A DNA stretch of 64,000 nucleotides from Unio delphinus (GCA_029339505.1 JAQISU010000246.1:186001-250000); one strand, 5' to 3'; shown: positions 41,195 to 51,904, counted from the stretch's first letter. Notes: generated by a model from the letters alone, not told the origin. Translations and numbers: made by a program.

Positions 41195-41495
41195 TATATA
41201 ATCAGACTAGGTTGGACTATGTTAAGCCTTAATGTAGAGCATAAATATGATCAGACTAGGCTGGGCCTTAATGTGGAGCATAAATATAATCAGACTAGGT
41301 TGGACCTTAATGTGGAGCATAATTATAATCTATGTTGGGCCTTAATGTAGAGCATAAATATAATCAGACTAGGTTGGGCCTAATGTGGAGCATAAGTAGT
41401 ATCAATGTTGGGCCTTAATTTGGAGCATAAACATAATCATACTAGATTGACCTTAATGTGGAACATAAATATAATCAGCCTTAATGTAGAGCAAA
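41195..41495. repeat. Degenerate tandem repeat, about 47 bp unit, 6-7 copies
   Basis: CCTTAATGTGGAGCATAAAT followed by ATAATCAGACTAGGTTGG recurs with deletions and substitutions. Confidence 0.8.
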
Positions 41496-41687
41496 ATAAG
41501 TCATTTATATCTTGTCTGCACACTTGAAGAGGCAATAAAATACACCAGTTTTTACTAGAGCAGTCAACTTCTTGTGCATATTTTGTCTTATCTCTTTTAT
41601 ACCAAATTCTTTCTTTTCTTTGTTCATGCTTGCACAGAAAAGACAATAAGAGCTCACTTAATTCTGATGCTGAAATCTGTTTTCCAG

Positions 41688-41796
41688 GTACACCACTACT
41701 GCTGACCATTATGTAACAAACATTGCTTCATGTCTCAAGGATCCATCTCCTCTTGTCAGAAAACAAACACTCACTTTGCTAACAAGACTTCTGCAG
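41688..41796 (+). CDS. NCAPD3: NCAPD3 exon with GC splice donor
   Basis: This 109 nt exon follows CTGTTTTCCAG and encodes Y-V-T-N-I-A-S-C-L-K-D, then L-V-R-K-Q-T-L-T-L-L-T, a conserved NCAPD3 HEAT helix pair. It must end at CTGCAG (41796) to keep frame with the next exon, so the intron starts GCAAGT rather than GT. A GT four nt downstream (GTAACC) would shift the frame. Confidence 0.93.
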
Positions 41797-42047
41797 GCAA
41801 GTAACCATCTTTGAGACTCACAGGAATTGTATACCTATATTAAATTTTGATCAGTATTGAATGCAGCTGCAGTGTAGATAATGGTTTCTGAGTTGATTTA
41901 TTATTAGTGAAGACCAACAAAATTTTTTTTTTTTTAAATTTCTTTTTTATTTATTATATCATTTCCAATTTCTTGCCATTTTCCATTGCCCAAAAATGGT
42001 AATGGATAAAATCTCCATGTCGGTTTCAGTCAAAGTCTGTGTTAAAG
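41797..42047. other. Start of 12.4 kb NCAPD3 intron
   Basis: The intron runs to 54252. It holds SINEs, Tigger-like sequence and a complete DIRS element. This first part has nothing else recognised. Confidence 0.6.
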
Positions 42048-42291
42048 TGGGGCCCAGAGTGATCTAAAGCGCTGTCCGTTACAGATCACTGCCATCTCAC
42101 CTCTGTCAGCGTGAGTTCAAGTCTAAGATTCGGCTAATGTAGTTATGTGAGAAAGCTTGCCAGTAGCTTCTCGTGGGTTGGTGGTTCTTTCCGGGGGTTT
42201 TCCGGGTTCTTCCTCCACCATTAATACTGGCCGCCATGTATAGCCTATATTGTGCTGAAAAAATGGCGTTAAACCATAGGAAACAAACAAA
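42048..42291 (+). mobile_element. tRNA-derived SINE, family 1
   Basis: Plus orientation, with part of the A box deleted. The body AGAAAGCTTGCCAGTAGCTT and CTCGTGGGTTGG matches 63826 and the reverse of 53070 and 34900. It ends near GGCGTTAAACCATAGGAAAC. Confidence 0.8.
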
Positions 42292-42712
42292 ACTGTGTTA
42301 AAGTCGCTTCCCAGGTTGCACATTCTGTCTGACTGAAGTTAAACCTGATGCCATCTTATTTGTTTTCATGCAGATATTAATCCTGTTAATTTCCAACAGG
42401 TGATGTTGTAAGACATACATCAATCATTGTGCTCCCACTGCTTCCTAAGATACTGGATAACTTTAATTGGTCAATAGTCGAAACTGGGCACGTCATTCCA
42501 GCTGGAACAAGGTCTCACATGCTTTTAGCTGAACATTTTCTTAAAAATTGAAAATCTAAAAAATTTAAATCTATTTGGTTTAGTTATGTGTATTCATATT
42601 AGTTTCAATTCCAAATTTAAACAATATATTTTGACAGTGTATGGAAATAGGGTCATTGTATAATCAATATTTCCGTCCAGTTTAATTTAACCAAAATGGA
42701 GGTGATTGTATA

Positions 42713-43324
42713 CAGTCAACTCTGGTTAACTGCACACCCTCGGGCCTGTCATGAGACCGCGTCGTTAACCGGAGTGTGCAGTTCACCAGAGTACGGTTCA
42801 GTACATTTTTAAGCATTGGGAAAAAACGGGATATATAGCATGAGCAGAGCATAATACCGTTTACTTTCCGTCTGATATAGTACTGTCATGACATGCAGCT
42901 AATCCATAATACCTGTACCTAATTCCATTTCAAAAATTGAAAACGTATTTAAACTATTAAATATTTTTGTCACAAATCATTAAATCTGAATTCAATGAGA
43001 AAAATTAACAGAAAATTAGGTTACAAAAGACGAAGTAAGTGTACGTTCATTATGTTCCAGGGTCTATGAACAGTGTCTATACAAATTGTAAACTTGATTT
43101 TCCATAACGGTAAAATATTTTTTTTTTATTTATATACAAAAATAAATAGGAAAGTAATGACGAATTCATTAACAAACACCATACACATAAAATCCGAGAA
43201 CTTAATCATGAACATGCAGTGAGTCTGTAATGGTCACGTGCCACTGATATAAAGTTTTTTTTCTCAGCTGTATGCATGTATAATTTTCAGCTAACAAAGC
43301 TGACACTGTTTACTAGTCAAATGA
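42713..43324. mobile_element. Tigger-like repeat interrupted by the DIRS element (left part)
   Basis: Starts with a TACAGTCAACTCTGGTTAAC terminus. From 42855 it matches the interior of the 36227 element. It stops at 43324 where the DIRS element begins, and similar sequence resumes at 50487. Confidence 0.6.
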
Positions 43325-43334
43325 TTTCTCCTTT

Positions 43335-43511
43335 GAATACGTTCCCCGATCACATTACTTTAGGGATATAGCCTGCTACCTCGCGAATCCAGCCTTACCA
43401 AAAGACGAAAATTCGTCTTTCCTGTCTATTTCATATAGACAAAGGGCAATAACTCTTGCCCATTACCTCCCCTTGCTATCCTCTAGGTGTCGCTACTTCA
43501 GTTTTTAAGCT
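43335..43511 (+). repeat. Left inverted terminal repeat of DIRS, 177 bp
   Basis: Starts GAATACGTTCCCCGATCACA and is identical by eye to the reverse complement of 50275-50451. It contains ACGAAAATTCGT and CTATTTCATATAG palindromes. Confidence 0.92.
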
Positions 43512-43753
43512 TCGCTGACGGGTAATAACACCGTCAATAGAGCCTCCGATAATCCAAGCCGTAATTTTATGTTTTCGGTCCATCCGAAGTTTATTTGGGA
43601 TCTATTGTGTTTAGGATTTATTCATCCACAGGTGGTATACCTTATTTTAACATTTGTCCCAAAAATTGAGTGACTTTGTCACCTTTTATGGTCTTCGGTT
43701 ATGGAGACCAAGATACAAGCACAATGTCGCGATACGCATGTTGATAACTTGAT

Positions 43754-44253
43754 TTACGTGACATTGAATGTTTTAGCTTACTCCGTCAATAACGGTGGTA
43801 GCATGAGACAATTTATAACGTTCTGAGTTGCTTGACGCTCAGTTCTCTCTTGTGTAAGTAGAATATTCATGAAACACTGATAATTTTGCTTATTTCGTTA
43901 GTAACGGTTGTGCAGTAGCGCATTTATGGAATGCTGATTTGCTAAGAGCGTCGTTTGTAACTAACTTAACGACTCTGAATATTTAGCTTTTCTTGTTACT
44001 AACGGTTACGTGACATTGAATGTTTTAGCTTACTCCGTCAATAACGGTGGTAGCATGAGACAATTTATAACGTTCTGAGTTGCTTGACGCTTAGTTCTCT
44101 CTTGTGTAAGTAGAATATTCATGTAACACTGATAATTTGCTTATTTCGTTAGTAACGGTTGTGCAGTAGCGCATTACGGAATGCCGATTTGCTAAGAGCG
44201 TCGTTTGTAACTAATTTAACGACTCTGAATATTTAGCTTCTTGTTACTAACGG
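43754..44253. repeat. Tandem duplication, about 252 bp, in DIRS 5' region
   Basis: TTACGTGACATTGAATGTTT starts at 43754 and about 252 nt later, and both copies end in (T)TCTTGTTACTAACGGTTA. Several shorter TAACGGT(T/G) motifs recur. It is probably the leader/promoter region upstream of the ORF. Confidence 0.82.
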
Positions 44254-44323
44254 TTATAGTAGTAACGACTTAACATAACTGAGTTGTTTATGAGTTTGTT
44301 TCTCTTGTCTCGTTTCAGCAAGT

Positions 44324-47300
44324 ATGTCAACCAAATGTGTAAAGTGCAAGAAATACAAGGCGAGAGAGGACAACCATAAATCCTGCATGGCATGTACAAA
44401 GTGCACTTCGTCAAGACCATGCAGTATCTGTACCATGTGGACAGAACAAATGTGGGCAGACGTTGTCCAAAAAGCTAAAAGGAGAGACAAGCGAAAGAAA
44501 TTGAGTAAAGATAACACCGATGTCATCAGCTTACACCCGAAATCTGCCTCTATTAGAAGTGTTGTGGGGGAAATTAGGAGCCCCTCCCCACCGAAACTTC
44601 GCCGCATTCAACCATCAGCCACAGTTACATCAGAGGCAGAGGTGGAAAATACGGAGATTAACAAGGACACGGTCCAGCAATCCAATTTTGATCAGATGAG
44701 TCGTTTGGTTCAAGATACGACAACGCAATTCCTGTCATCAGGCCAGATCTGTCTATCGTTAGTTTCCATGCCGGATCAATTAGATCCTTTTTATTATGCA
44801 CCTTCGCCGGCCGTCCAGCCGACACAGTCAGTTCAGCCGGCACTAACCGGCACCAGCCGTCCATCCGGCACCTGCCGTTCAGCCCAAATGGCACCGGCAG
44901 GCCAGCCGACCTTCCAGCTTGCTTCGACCGGCACCCGCCATTCAGCCCAAACGGCACCGGCAAGCCAGCCGACCTTCCAGCTGGTATCAACAGGCACCTG
45001 CCGTTCAGCCCAAATGGCACCGGCAGGCCAGCCGACCTTCCAGCCTGCATCAACAGGCACCGGCCGTCCAGCCGGCTCCGGCCGTCCAGCCGGCTCCGGC
45101 CGTCCAGCCCATATGGCACCGGCCGTCCAGCCGACCTTCCAGCTGGCACCAGCCGGCACCGGCCGTACATCCGGCTACGACCGTTCAGCCCAAATGGCAC
45201 CGGTCGTCCAGCCGGCATCAATCGGCACCGGGCGTCCATCTGGCAATGACCGTTCAGCCCATATGGCACCGGTCATCCAGCCGACCTTCCAGCCGGCACT
45301 AACCGGCACCGGGCATCGATCCGGCAATGACCGTTCAGCCCAAATGACACCGGTCGTCCAGCCAAGCTTCCAGCCGACACTTGCCGGCACTGATCGTCCA
45401 TCCGGCTCCGGCCGTCCAGCCCAACAGGCACCGGTCGTCCAACAGTATGGAGATTTTAGTCATATACCAGTCCGTCCGACTGTACCTCTATACCAGCACG
45501 GGGACTTTTATCATACCGCAATCCACACAAATCGGATTGACGAAGATTCTAGTGATGTTTCCGGCTGTCAATCCGTACTACCGGTTACATATCACTACCA
45601 TGACATAGATGTTGGCGATGAATCTTTCGATCCAACCCGAACATTCGAGCGATCGGTGCCGGTCATAGCAGGCCCATCGCAAACATTCAGGCCAAACATA
45701 TGCCAATCAATTCATTCGGCATTGCCGGCCGTCCATAGGCTAACAGCTCATCCACAAGGGAGAGTGAATGCCTTTATCAGAGATGACGGAATCGAGTCAT
45801 CTATGCCACCTGGTATGCATTACCCCGATATGGATGCTTTACCAGAACAAGATTATGCACATAGTGAGTGCGATGAATCACAGGCAAATCAGCTGTATGC
45901 AGATCCAACTATGGAACGGACTGAGTTCAGCTTCAAAGCCGCAGTGGAGGAAATTTATAGAGTGTTGGCCCCTTCAGAATGCCCTCCACCTCCTGCTGCC
46001 ATTACCGACTATAAGGTTAGAGCGTCGGTTGATGTGGATGAGGGGGAAGAGACTCTATCCTTCCGCCTCCTTCCCCAGTCGACAAAAATTAAGGAAATTA
46101 ATGACCGTCTGTCGACACGTATAGGGGATCCAGGAAATGCTAAGGCGTTCTTTTCTGAAAGCCAAGTACCAGCGTCGTTTTCAGGTCGATGGTACAAAAC
46201 TCACTCCGATGCGTTCAGTACTGAGGTCCCGGCTCTGGATAAAAATATGGCAGCAGTACATATGTCTGCTCCATTGTCTTATAAAGTGGACAAAACTGTG
46301 TTCAATGCCACGTCCAAGCTGGTTCGAAATGTAGTCGCTACATCTTCTCTGTTAGACCTAGCCTCCCTAGCCATTTTCAGGATCGCTGAAAAATCTGGCA
46401 ATGAACATGCGTGGGAATCGACGGCCCGGTTAGCTAGGGTTCTTAACAGGGCAGCTCACCATTCCATGGCTAATGCGCTGACTGCTTCTGCCAACCTAGA
46501 CTTGATACGTCGTGACGCATGTCTGAAGGGCACGTCGCTTAAACCCCATCATAAGCTGGCTTTAAGGACGACTCCATTTGGGTCACAGTTACTCTTTGGA
46601 GGCAAGATTGAAGAAATTCGGAGGCAGGCAGCTCAGGAATTGCCCCTCCATCTGGCCGCTCAGCCCCTGCAGCTGTTTCGGAAAAAGCAACCCCCGCCAC
46701 AGCGGAGGTATGTTCAGCGGTCCGGGGACAAAAGATCCTTCCCAACAAATATGCATTATGCCGGGAGACAACAGTCTAAACAACCTAGGGGCAACCATAC
46801 AGAGGCGACAAGAAACAAAGTTTCTCCGCCTTCAAGCCTCCTAAACCTAAACGTTGACTTACCCTCCCCACCGCCCGAGGGCAGCCTTCCCGTGGGCGGC
46901 CGACTCCTGCATTTTCGGGACCGATGGATCACCTTATTTCCTCAGAACAAGTGGGTGATCCAGGTCATTTCGGAGGGTCTTCGGATTTCATTTATCCAAC
47001 CCCCTCCCCTGTCATCCACTCCCCTCTTTATAGACATACCGTCAGAGAGAGAAAAGGATACCTGTCTGCAGCAGGAGATACGGTTGCTCATAGAAAAACG
47101 GGCGGTGGAGATTGTGGAAAAACCACAATCCCCGGGGTTTTATTCCAGGCTGTTTATTATCCGGAAGGAGACCGGCAAATTGAGACCGATAATCGACCTG
47201 AGTCGCCTCAACCGATACATTTTACCACCAAAATTCAAGATGGAGATGGCACGATCAATCCGCCTCTCCATACGACGGGACGAGTATGCCGTCAGCCTAG

Positions 47301-49831
47301 ATCTGACCGACGCATATTTTCACGTCCCTATCCACAGTGCATCACGGAAATTTCTCAGGTTCGCTTACCGAGACACGGTTTATCAGTTCAGGGTCCTACC
47401 CTTTGGCCTCAATATCAGCCCTTGGGCTTTTACCAAGGTTATGAGTTGCGTCGTCACCTTGTTCCGCACGACGTCTTCAACAGGGACGGCAGTGTACCTG
47501 GACGACGTCCTTCAGAAACATATGGTAAGTTCTACTCTTCTCAAAGGCAGGAACGATCTTCTATCTCTTTTAGATCATCTCGGTTTCCTTGTGAACTGGG
47601 AAAAGTCCGATCTCCGCCCCTCCAAGCATTTTGTACACCTAGGGATGGAGTTTATAACCGATCTGAATCTAGTACGGCTTCCCAGAGTTCGAGTTCTCAG
47701 GATCGTAGAATTCGTCGAGTCCGTTTCAAACCGGATGTGGGTTTCAGCGAGAGAGTTCTTGCAACTCCTCGGATTATTCAGCGCAGCGGCGGACTTGATC
47801 CCGCTCGGCCGTCTTTTTATGCGCCCCTTACAAATGACGTTACTAGCACAATGGCGCCCCTTTTCAAGTCCCCTCAATCAAGCAATAAGGATCACACCCG
47901 AGATACGATCATTCCTGAGTCAGTGGCACAACCACAGTTGGCTATCCAAAGGAATTCCTCTGGAGAAGCCCCAAGCGGAGATAACGGTATGTACCGATGC
48001 CAGTACCTACGGGTGGGGGGCACATTTGCTGCCGGACTTCGCAACGGTCAGCGGCACATGGGAGCCAGGGGAGATGGCTCTTCACATCAATCTTTTAGAA
48101 AGGAAGGCTGTCATCAATGCATTTCATTTCTGGAAGGATCAGCTTATAGGGAAAAATGTCCTCATTATGTCGGACAACTCTGTGGTAGTGTCATACCTCC
48201 TCAAACAAGGGGGCACCAAATCACCAGACTTGTGCATTCTGATCTGGCAGTTTCTCCATTGGTGCGAAAGCCTCCAAGTCAAGGTACAAATCAGACACAT
48301 TCCGGGCAGACTCAATGTTCTGGCCGACTCTTTATCCAGGAAAGGTCAAATCATTCACACGGAATGGTCACTCCATCAATCGGTCTTTCTTCGGATTTGC
48401 ACGCTTTGGGGGCGTCCGATGATCGACCTTTTTGCGACAAGGTGGAATCACAAGTTGCCCACCTTCGTCTCCCCGGTTCCAGACCCAGAGGCTTGGGCCG
48501 TGGACGCTCTGTCAATCAGTTGGGAAGGATTGTGGGCATACGCCTACCCTCCCTCGGTCTTGGTACCGAAAATAATTCAGAAGTTAAGGGGTCAGAATTG
48601 TCAGATGATTCTGATTGCCCCTCTCAGCTGGAACAAGTCCTGGATCAACGATCTACTCGATCTAGCGATAGATCTACCCAGGAAGATCCCAGCGACTCCA
48701 AATCTTCTCAAGCAACCACGTTCATGGGTATTCCACCCCCCGCCCGGACAGTCTTCTTCTTCACGCTTGGCTCTTGTCCGGACAGCCTTGCGAGCCAAAC
48801 AATTCAAAAGTTCAGTTGTGGAGAGAATCTCGAGAGCAAGAAGGCCCTCCACTCTGAAAGCTTACGAGGGAAAATGGAGGGTTTATAGGGACTGGTGCTG
48901 TATCAATAACATCGTCCCTTTGAGTGTCTCAATCCCTCAACTGGCCGACTTTTTTCTCTGGCTTTTCGAGGAAAAGCATTTGGCTCCAATTACTATCAAA
49001 GGCTACCGCTCTATGTTATCAGACACATTCCGCCATCATGGTCGATGTGATATAGGACAGAACAAAGATCTGTCAGATCTTCTAGCCAATTTTGATTTTA
49101 ATCGCCCCAAATCAATCACCCTGTTTCCAAAATGGAATCTGTCCTGGGTTTTAACATGGCTCAATTCAGACAAATTTGAGCCTTTAGCCCACACTTCGTT
49201 AAGGCTACTATCATACAAAACATGCTTCTTAATAGCCTTAGCTTCAGCATGCAGGGTGAGTGAGTTACATGCCCTGTCCTGTGACCCGAACTATCTCCAG
49301 TTCAAATCAGATGGTTCAGTGGTGCTCCTGACGCAACCAGGATTCGTAGCCAAAAATAGGTTGCCGTCCATGGGAAATCAGAGAGTAGTCATTCACTCGC
49401 TCTCTTCTATAGATAAGTCAAGAACAGCGGCCATGCAAGATCCCGTTCGAGCACTAAAGCACTATTTAAAACGCACAGAGGCGAGTAGGGACAGACGCAC
49501 GCGCCTCTTTCTACCAGTGAAAACGGGGAAACGGGATATCACCCCCCAAGCCCTTGCTTCATGGCTGAAGTGGGTTATTCGCTCAGCATATTCTGAACTC
49601 TCACAAGACCAGAGTAAACTCATGAAGATTACAGCTCATGAGATTAGAGCAATTTCGACAAGCCTTGCCTTTGCCCGCAATGTCTCGATCCGAGATATAA
49701 TAGACGCGGTCGGCTGGCATGCGGAGTCAACCTTCTCCAGCTTTTATCTTAGAGATTTGACCTCACAGAGGCAAAACTTGAATTTAGTAGGTCCTGTGTC
49801 GGCAGCCCAGATGCCCACCAGACCCATTTAA
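44324..49831 (+). CDS. DIRS Gag-RT-RNaseH-tyrosine recombinase polyprotein
   Basis: One uninterrupted frame of 1835 codons. The N-terminus has a Cys-rich motif (Cys5, 8, 21, 24, 27, 33 and 36), followed by a Pro/Gln/Ser-rich tandem repeat (about residues 165-375, ~25-residue units such as G-T-G-R-P-S-G-N-D-R-S-A-Q-M) and a Gag-like helical domain. The RT has Asp993 in V-S-L-D-L-T-D-A-Y and Y-L-D-D with Asp1060/1061. RNase H starts with Asp1225 in V-C-T-D-A-S. The recombinase carries Arg1644 (A-C-R-V-S-E-L), His1772 and Arg1775 (H-E-I-R), His1799 (G-W-H) and Tyr1808. Gag and Pol lie in one frame, and I saw no methyltransferase domain. All catalytic residues are present, so the copy could be functional. 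Confidence 0.93.
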   Translation: MSTKCVKCKKYKAREDNHKSCMACTKCTSSRPCSICTMWTEQMWADVVQKAKRRDKRKKLSKDNTDVISLHPKSASIRSVVGEIRSPSPPKLRRIQPSATVTSEAEVENTEINKDTVQQSNFDQMSRLVQDTTTQFLSSGQICLSLVSMPDQLDPFYYAPSPAVQPTQSVQPALTGTSRPSGTCRSAQMAPAGQPTFQLASTGTRHSAQTAPASQPTFQLVSTGTCRSAQMAPAGQPTFQPASTGTGRPAGSGRPAGSGRPAHMAPAVQPTFQLAPAGTGRTSGYDRSAQMAPVVQPASIGTGRPSGNDRSAHMAPVIQPTFQPALTGTGHRSGNDRSAQMTPVVQPSFQPTLAGTDRPSGSGRPAQQAPVVQQYGDFSHIPVRPTVPLYQHGDFYHTAIHTNRIDEDSSDVSGCQSVLPVTYHYHDIDVGDESFDPTRTFERSVPVIAGPSQTFRPNICQSIHSALPAVHRLTAHPQGRVNAFIRDDGIESSMPPGMHYPDMDALPEQDYAHSECDESQANQLYADPTMERTEFSFKAAVEEIYRVLAPSECPPPPAAITDYKVRASVDVDEGEETLSFRLLPQSTKIKEINDRLSTRIGDPGNAKAFFSESQVPASFSGRWYKTHSDAFSTEVPALDKNMAAVHMSAPLSYKVDKTVFNATSKLVRNVVATSSLLDLASLAIFRIAEKSGNEHAWESTARLARVLNRAAHHSMANALTASANLDLIRRDACLKGTSLKPHHKLALRTTPFGSQLLFGGKIEEIRRQAAQELPLHLAAQPLQLFRKKQPPPQRRYVQRSGDKRSFPTNMHYAGRQQSKQPRGNHTEATRNKVSPPSSLLNLNVDLPSPPPEGSLPVGGRLLHFRDRWITLFPQNKWVIQVISEGLRISFIQPPPLSSTPLFIDIPSEREKDTCLQQEIRLLIEKRAVEIVEKPQSPGFYSRLFIIRKETGKLRPIIDLSRLNRYILPPKFKMEMARSIRLSIRRDEYAVSLDLTDAYFHVPIHSASRKFLRFAYRDTVYQFRVLPFGLNISPWAFTKVMSCVVTLFRTTSSTGTAVYLDDVLQKHMVSSTLLKGRNDLLSLLDHLGFLVNWEKSDLRPSKHFVHLGMEFITDLNLVRLPRVRVLRIVEFVESVSNRMWVSAREFLQLLGLFSAAADLIPLGRLFMRPLQMTLLAQWRPFSSPLNQAIRITPEIRSFLSQWHNHSWLSKGIPLEKPQAEITVCTDASTYGWGAHLLPDFATVSGTWEPGEMALHINLLERKAVINAFHFWKDQLIGKNVLIMSDNSVVVSYLLKQGGTKSPDLCILIWQFLHWCESLQVKVQIRHIPGRLNVLADSLSRKGQIIHTEWSLHQSVFLRICTLWGRPMIDLFATRWNHKLPTFVSPVPDPEAWAVDALSISWEGLWAYAYPPSVLVPKIIQKLRGQNCQMILIAPLSWNKSWINDLLDLAIDLPRKIPATPNLLKQPRSWVFHPPPGQSSSSRLALVRTALRAKQFKSSVVERISRARRPSTLKAYEGKWRVYRDWCCINNIVPLSVSIPQLADFFLWLFEEKHLAPITIKGYRSMLSDTFRHHGRCDIGQNKDLSDLLANFDFNRPKSITLFPKWNLSWVLTWLNSDKFEPLAHTSLRLLSYKTCFLIALASACRVSELHALSCDPNYLQFKSDGSVVLLTQPGFVAKNRLPSMGNQRVVIHSLSSIDKSRTAAMQDPVRALKHYLKRTEASRDRRTRLFLPVKTGKRDITPQALASWLKWVIRSAYSELSQDQSKLMKITAHEIRAISTSLAFARNVSIRDIIDAVGWHAESTFSSFYLRDLTSQRQNLNLVGPVSAAQMPTRPI
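46924..48888 (+). other. 654-codon ORF nested in another frame of the DIRS polyprotein
   Basis: An ATG-started frame runs 1965 nt with no stop, fully inside the RT/RNase H region and shifted relative to the main frame. Its product is rich in Ser, Arg, Pro, Gly, Gln and His with no recognised domain. It may be a by-product of codon use or an overprinted protein. Confidence 0.3.
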
Positions 49832-49869
49832 AAGCAGCAACACAGCCTCTCAGCTTCGCTGGATTCGCC

Positions 49870-49871
<2 letters not shown>

Positions 49872-49920
<49 letters not shown>
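49872..49920 (+). repeat. Internal poly(A) tract, about 49 nt
   Basis: A pure A run lies 41 nt after the DIRS stop, inside the element rather than at its end. Confidence 0.9.
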
Positions 49921-49925
<5 letters not shown>

Positions 49926-50122
49926 GTTTAGGTAAGAAGACTTCAATAATTATCTTCTTACCTGTATATAACAGTCACCTATCAGGTGACAATAGGCTAT
50001 GTTGCTGATGATCTTAGGAGAACGGGTTATCGTTAGTATGGGGGAATCCAGCCATCATTCCCTCGAGGATACCCGGAGTAAAGGTCGGATGCTCATCATT
50101 CCCGCCTCCTATTACTTATTCT

Positions 50123-50218
50123 CCTAAAGTAATGTGATCGGGGAACGTATTCAAAGGAGAAAGCAAATTTTTTAGTAAATTATGTTTCTCCGAGAATACT
50201 TACCCGATCACATTACTA
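50123..50218 (+). repeat. DIRS internal complementary region
   Basis: The first part (CCTAAAGTAATGTGATCGGG ... TTCAAAGGAGA) is the reverse complement of the left terminus 43325-43363. The second part (AAGCAAATTTTTTAGTAAAT ... CCGATCACATTACT) is the reverse complement of the right terminus up to 50486, with a few changes near its inner end. Joined, they template the circle junction, as in DIRS-1. Confidence 0.9.
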
Positions 50219-50274
50219 AGAAACCCTCCCGACCACCCCGCCATGCGAGCATCCTCGTGTGTTATATACCGCTC

Positions 50275-50451
50275 AGCTTAAAAACTGAAGTAGCGACACC
50301 TAGAGGATAGCAAGGGGAGGTAATGGGCAAGAGTTATTGCCCTTTGTCTATATGAAATAGACAGGAAAGACGAATTTTCGTCTTTTGGTAAGGCTGGATT
50401 CGCGAGGTAGCAGGCTATATCCCTAAAGTAATGTGATCGGGGAACGTATTC
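50275..50451 (-). repeat. Right inverted terminal repeat of DIRS, 177 bp
   Basis: Reverse complement of 43335-43511, identical over 177 nt by hand alignment. A further ~35 nt unique right extension (50452-50486) completes the element. Confidence 0.92.
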
Positions 50452-50486
50452 TCGGAGAAACATAATTTACTAAAAAATTTGCTTTC

Positions 50487-51411
50487 CTCTAATAACACCA
50501 CCAAGCGCAGAAAACATATTGGCGGCTTTCATTTTTTGGGGGGGGGGGGGGGTTTATGTTTTTTAAATTGTGAGAATCTTGTATCAACCACCACATTGTT
50601 GGCTGTTTTGTTGTTTATGCAGTTCAAGAACACGTGTCTTTACTCTTGGATTAATACTAAGTTATATTTCCGATGTTTATTTAGGCATAACAATTCAATG
50701 ACCTGGTGAAATTAATACATTTCAGAAGCAGAGTTTTACACACTATTTCTCGTACTTTATCATATTATATATTGTATTATATTAGAATTCATCCACGATC
50801 TCTTCCCCAAAATCATAATAAATGTTTTTTGCGCAAAGTGCATTGAATGACTTCCGTTTGTGAACTTACTTTTCCGTAACAGTAAAATATATTAAGAAAA
50901 ATATGAGGGAAATTAATAACCATTTCATAAGCAAACTCAATATACATGTAAAACCCGAGAACTAAGTGCAGTAGGCCTGCAATGGTCACAAGTCACTATT
51001 ATAATTGTTTTAACGCATGTCAATTTCATACCCTCTCAATTTCCAGCTGGTGAAGCAAACATTATTTACTGGTCAACTGATTGCATCTAATAACACCGCC
51101 AAGCGTAGAAAATATGTTGGTGGCTTTCATTTTTTGATGTTTATTAAAATGTGAGAAGTTTTTATCAACCACCGCATTGTCTGTTGCTTGGTTATATGTG
51201 CAGTTAAAGAAGAAACTCATGTTGGCTATTGTTAGAGCAACGATTGTATACAGAATTAATTGAAGACAACCACAAAGACGACTTCATGTTTATTTTCGCA
51301 TAACACTTCAAGAAGAAGAAAAAATCATTTGCGAATAAATAAACAAAATTTCGGGAGCCATGCCACGACCGCGTTATATCCGAATTGGCATTATAGCGAA
51401 GTTCCACTGTA
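50487..51411. mobile_element. Tigger-like repeat interrupted by DIRS (right part) plus second copy
   Basis: CTCTAATAACACCACCAAGC resumes the repeat broken at 43324. A related segment follows from about 50870 and ends GCGAAGTTCCACTGTA at about 51411, a transposon terminus. A G12 run lies near 50539. Confidence 0.6.
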
Positions 51412-51904
51412 TATTGACCTTGTTCATATCTTTCTCCCTGAATGAAGTACGAAATTCAGGAGATCAGATTATATAGAATGTATAATGTAAATTTTTTTAT
51501 CAGTCCAAGATGGCTGCTGCATAGGAGACCACAGTGTATGAATGTGCCTCAACTTTAAAGTTACATGTTACATTTTGTCTCTTAGGGTAGGGAATGCTGG
51601 TTCTCAACAATGGCAATAACAATGTGCACAGCTGCAACAACGTACAGTAATGCAAAAGAATACCAGAAGTTCGACTACTTTACATGGTCCTTTTGATCAT
51701 TTCTTTGGCAGCATTCTTTCAAACTGATGGGCTGTGTTGTGTTATTTTAATATTATTCTTTACACTGACATTACATAAAATACAGGTTGCACATACTTTT
51801 TGAATATGAAATCTAGTAACAAAAATTTCACCGTGAAAGTCAGCTTGGAGAGTACAGAACATGGTGTTGACTGTAGCATGGAGACAAGTAATTGATAAAC
51901 CAAC

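Larger units (their letters stand above)
43325..50486 (+). mobile_element. Complete DIRS-type tyrosine-recombinase retrotransposon
   Basis: This 7.16 kb element has inverted terminal repeats, an internal complementary region and one long coding frame with Gag, RT, RNase H and tyrosine recombinase. The left edge is TTTCTCC (43325) and the right edge ...GCTTTC (50486). Both carry TTT(C), as DIRS ends do, and no longer target duplication is seen. Structure and open frame indicate a recent or active copy. It sits in sense orientation within the NCAPD3 intron. Confidence 0.92.

Noticed and set aside
41797..41800. GT donor at 41801 for the NCAPD3 exon
   Set aside because: Adds four bases and breaks the frame with the next exon, which starts at phase 0.
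47575..47877. Minus-strand ORFs over the DIRS coding region
   Set aside because: Shadows of the polyprotein with no domain; unlike the 654-codon frame they are short.
50278..50463. 61-codon ORF in the DIRS right repeat
   Set aside because: Lies wholly in the inverted terminal repeat; no coding evidence.
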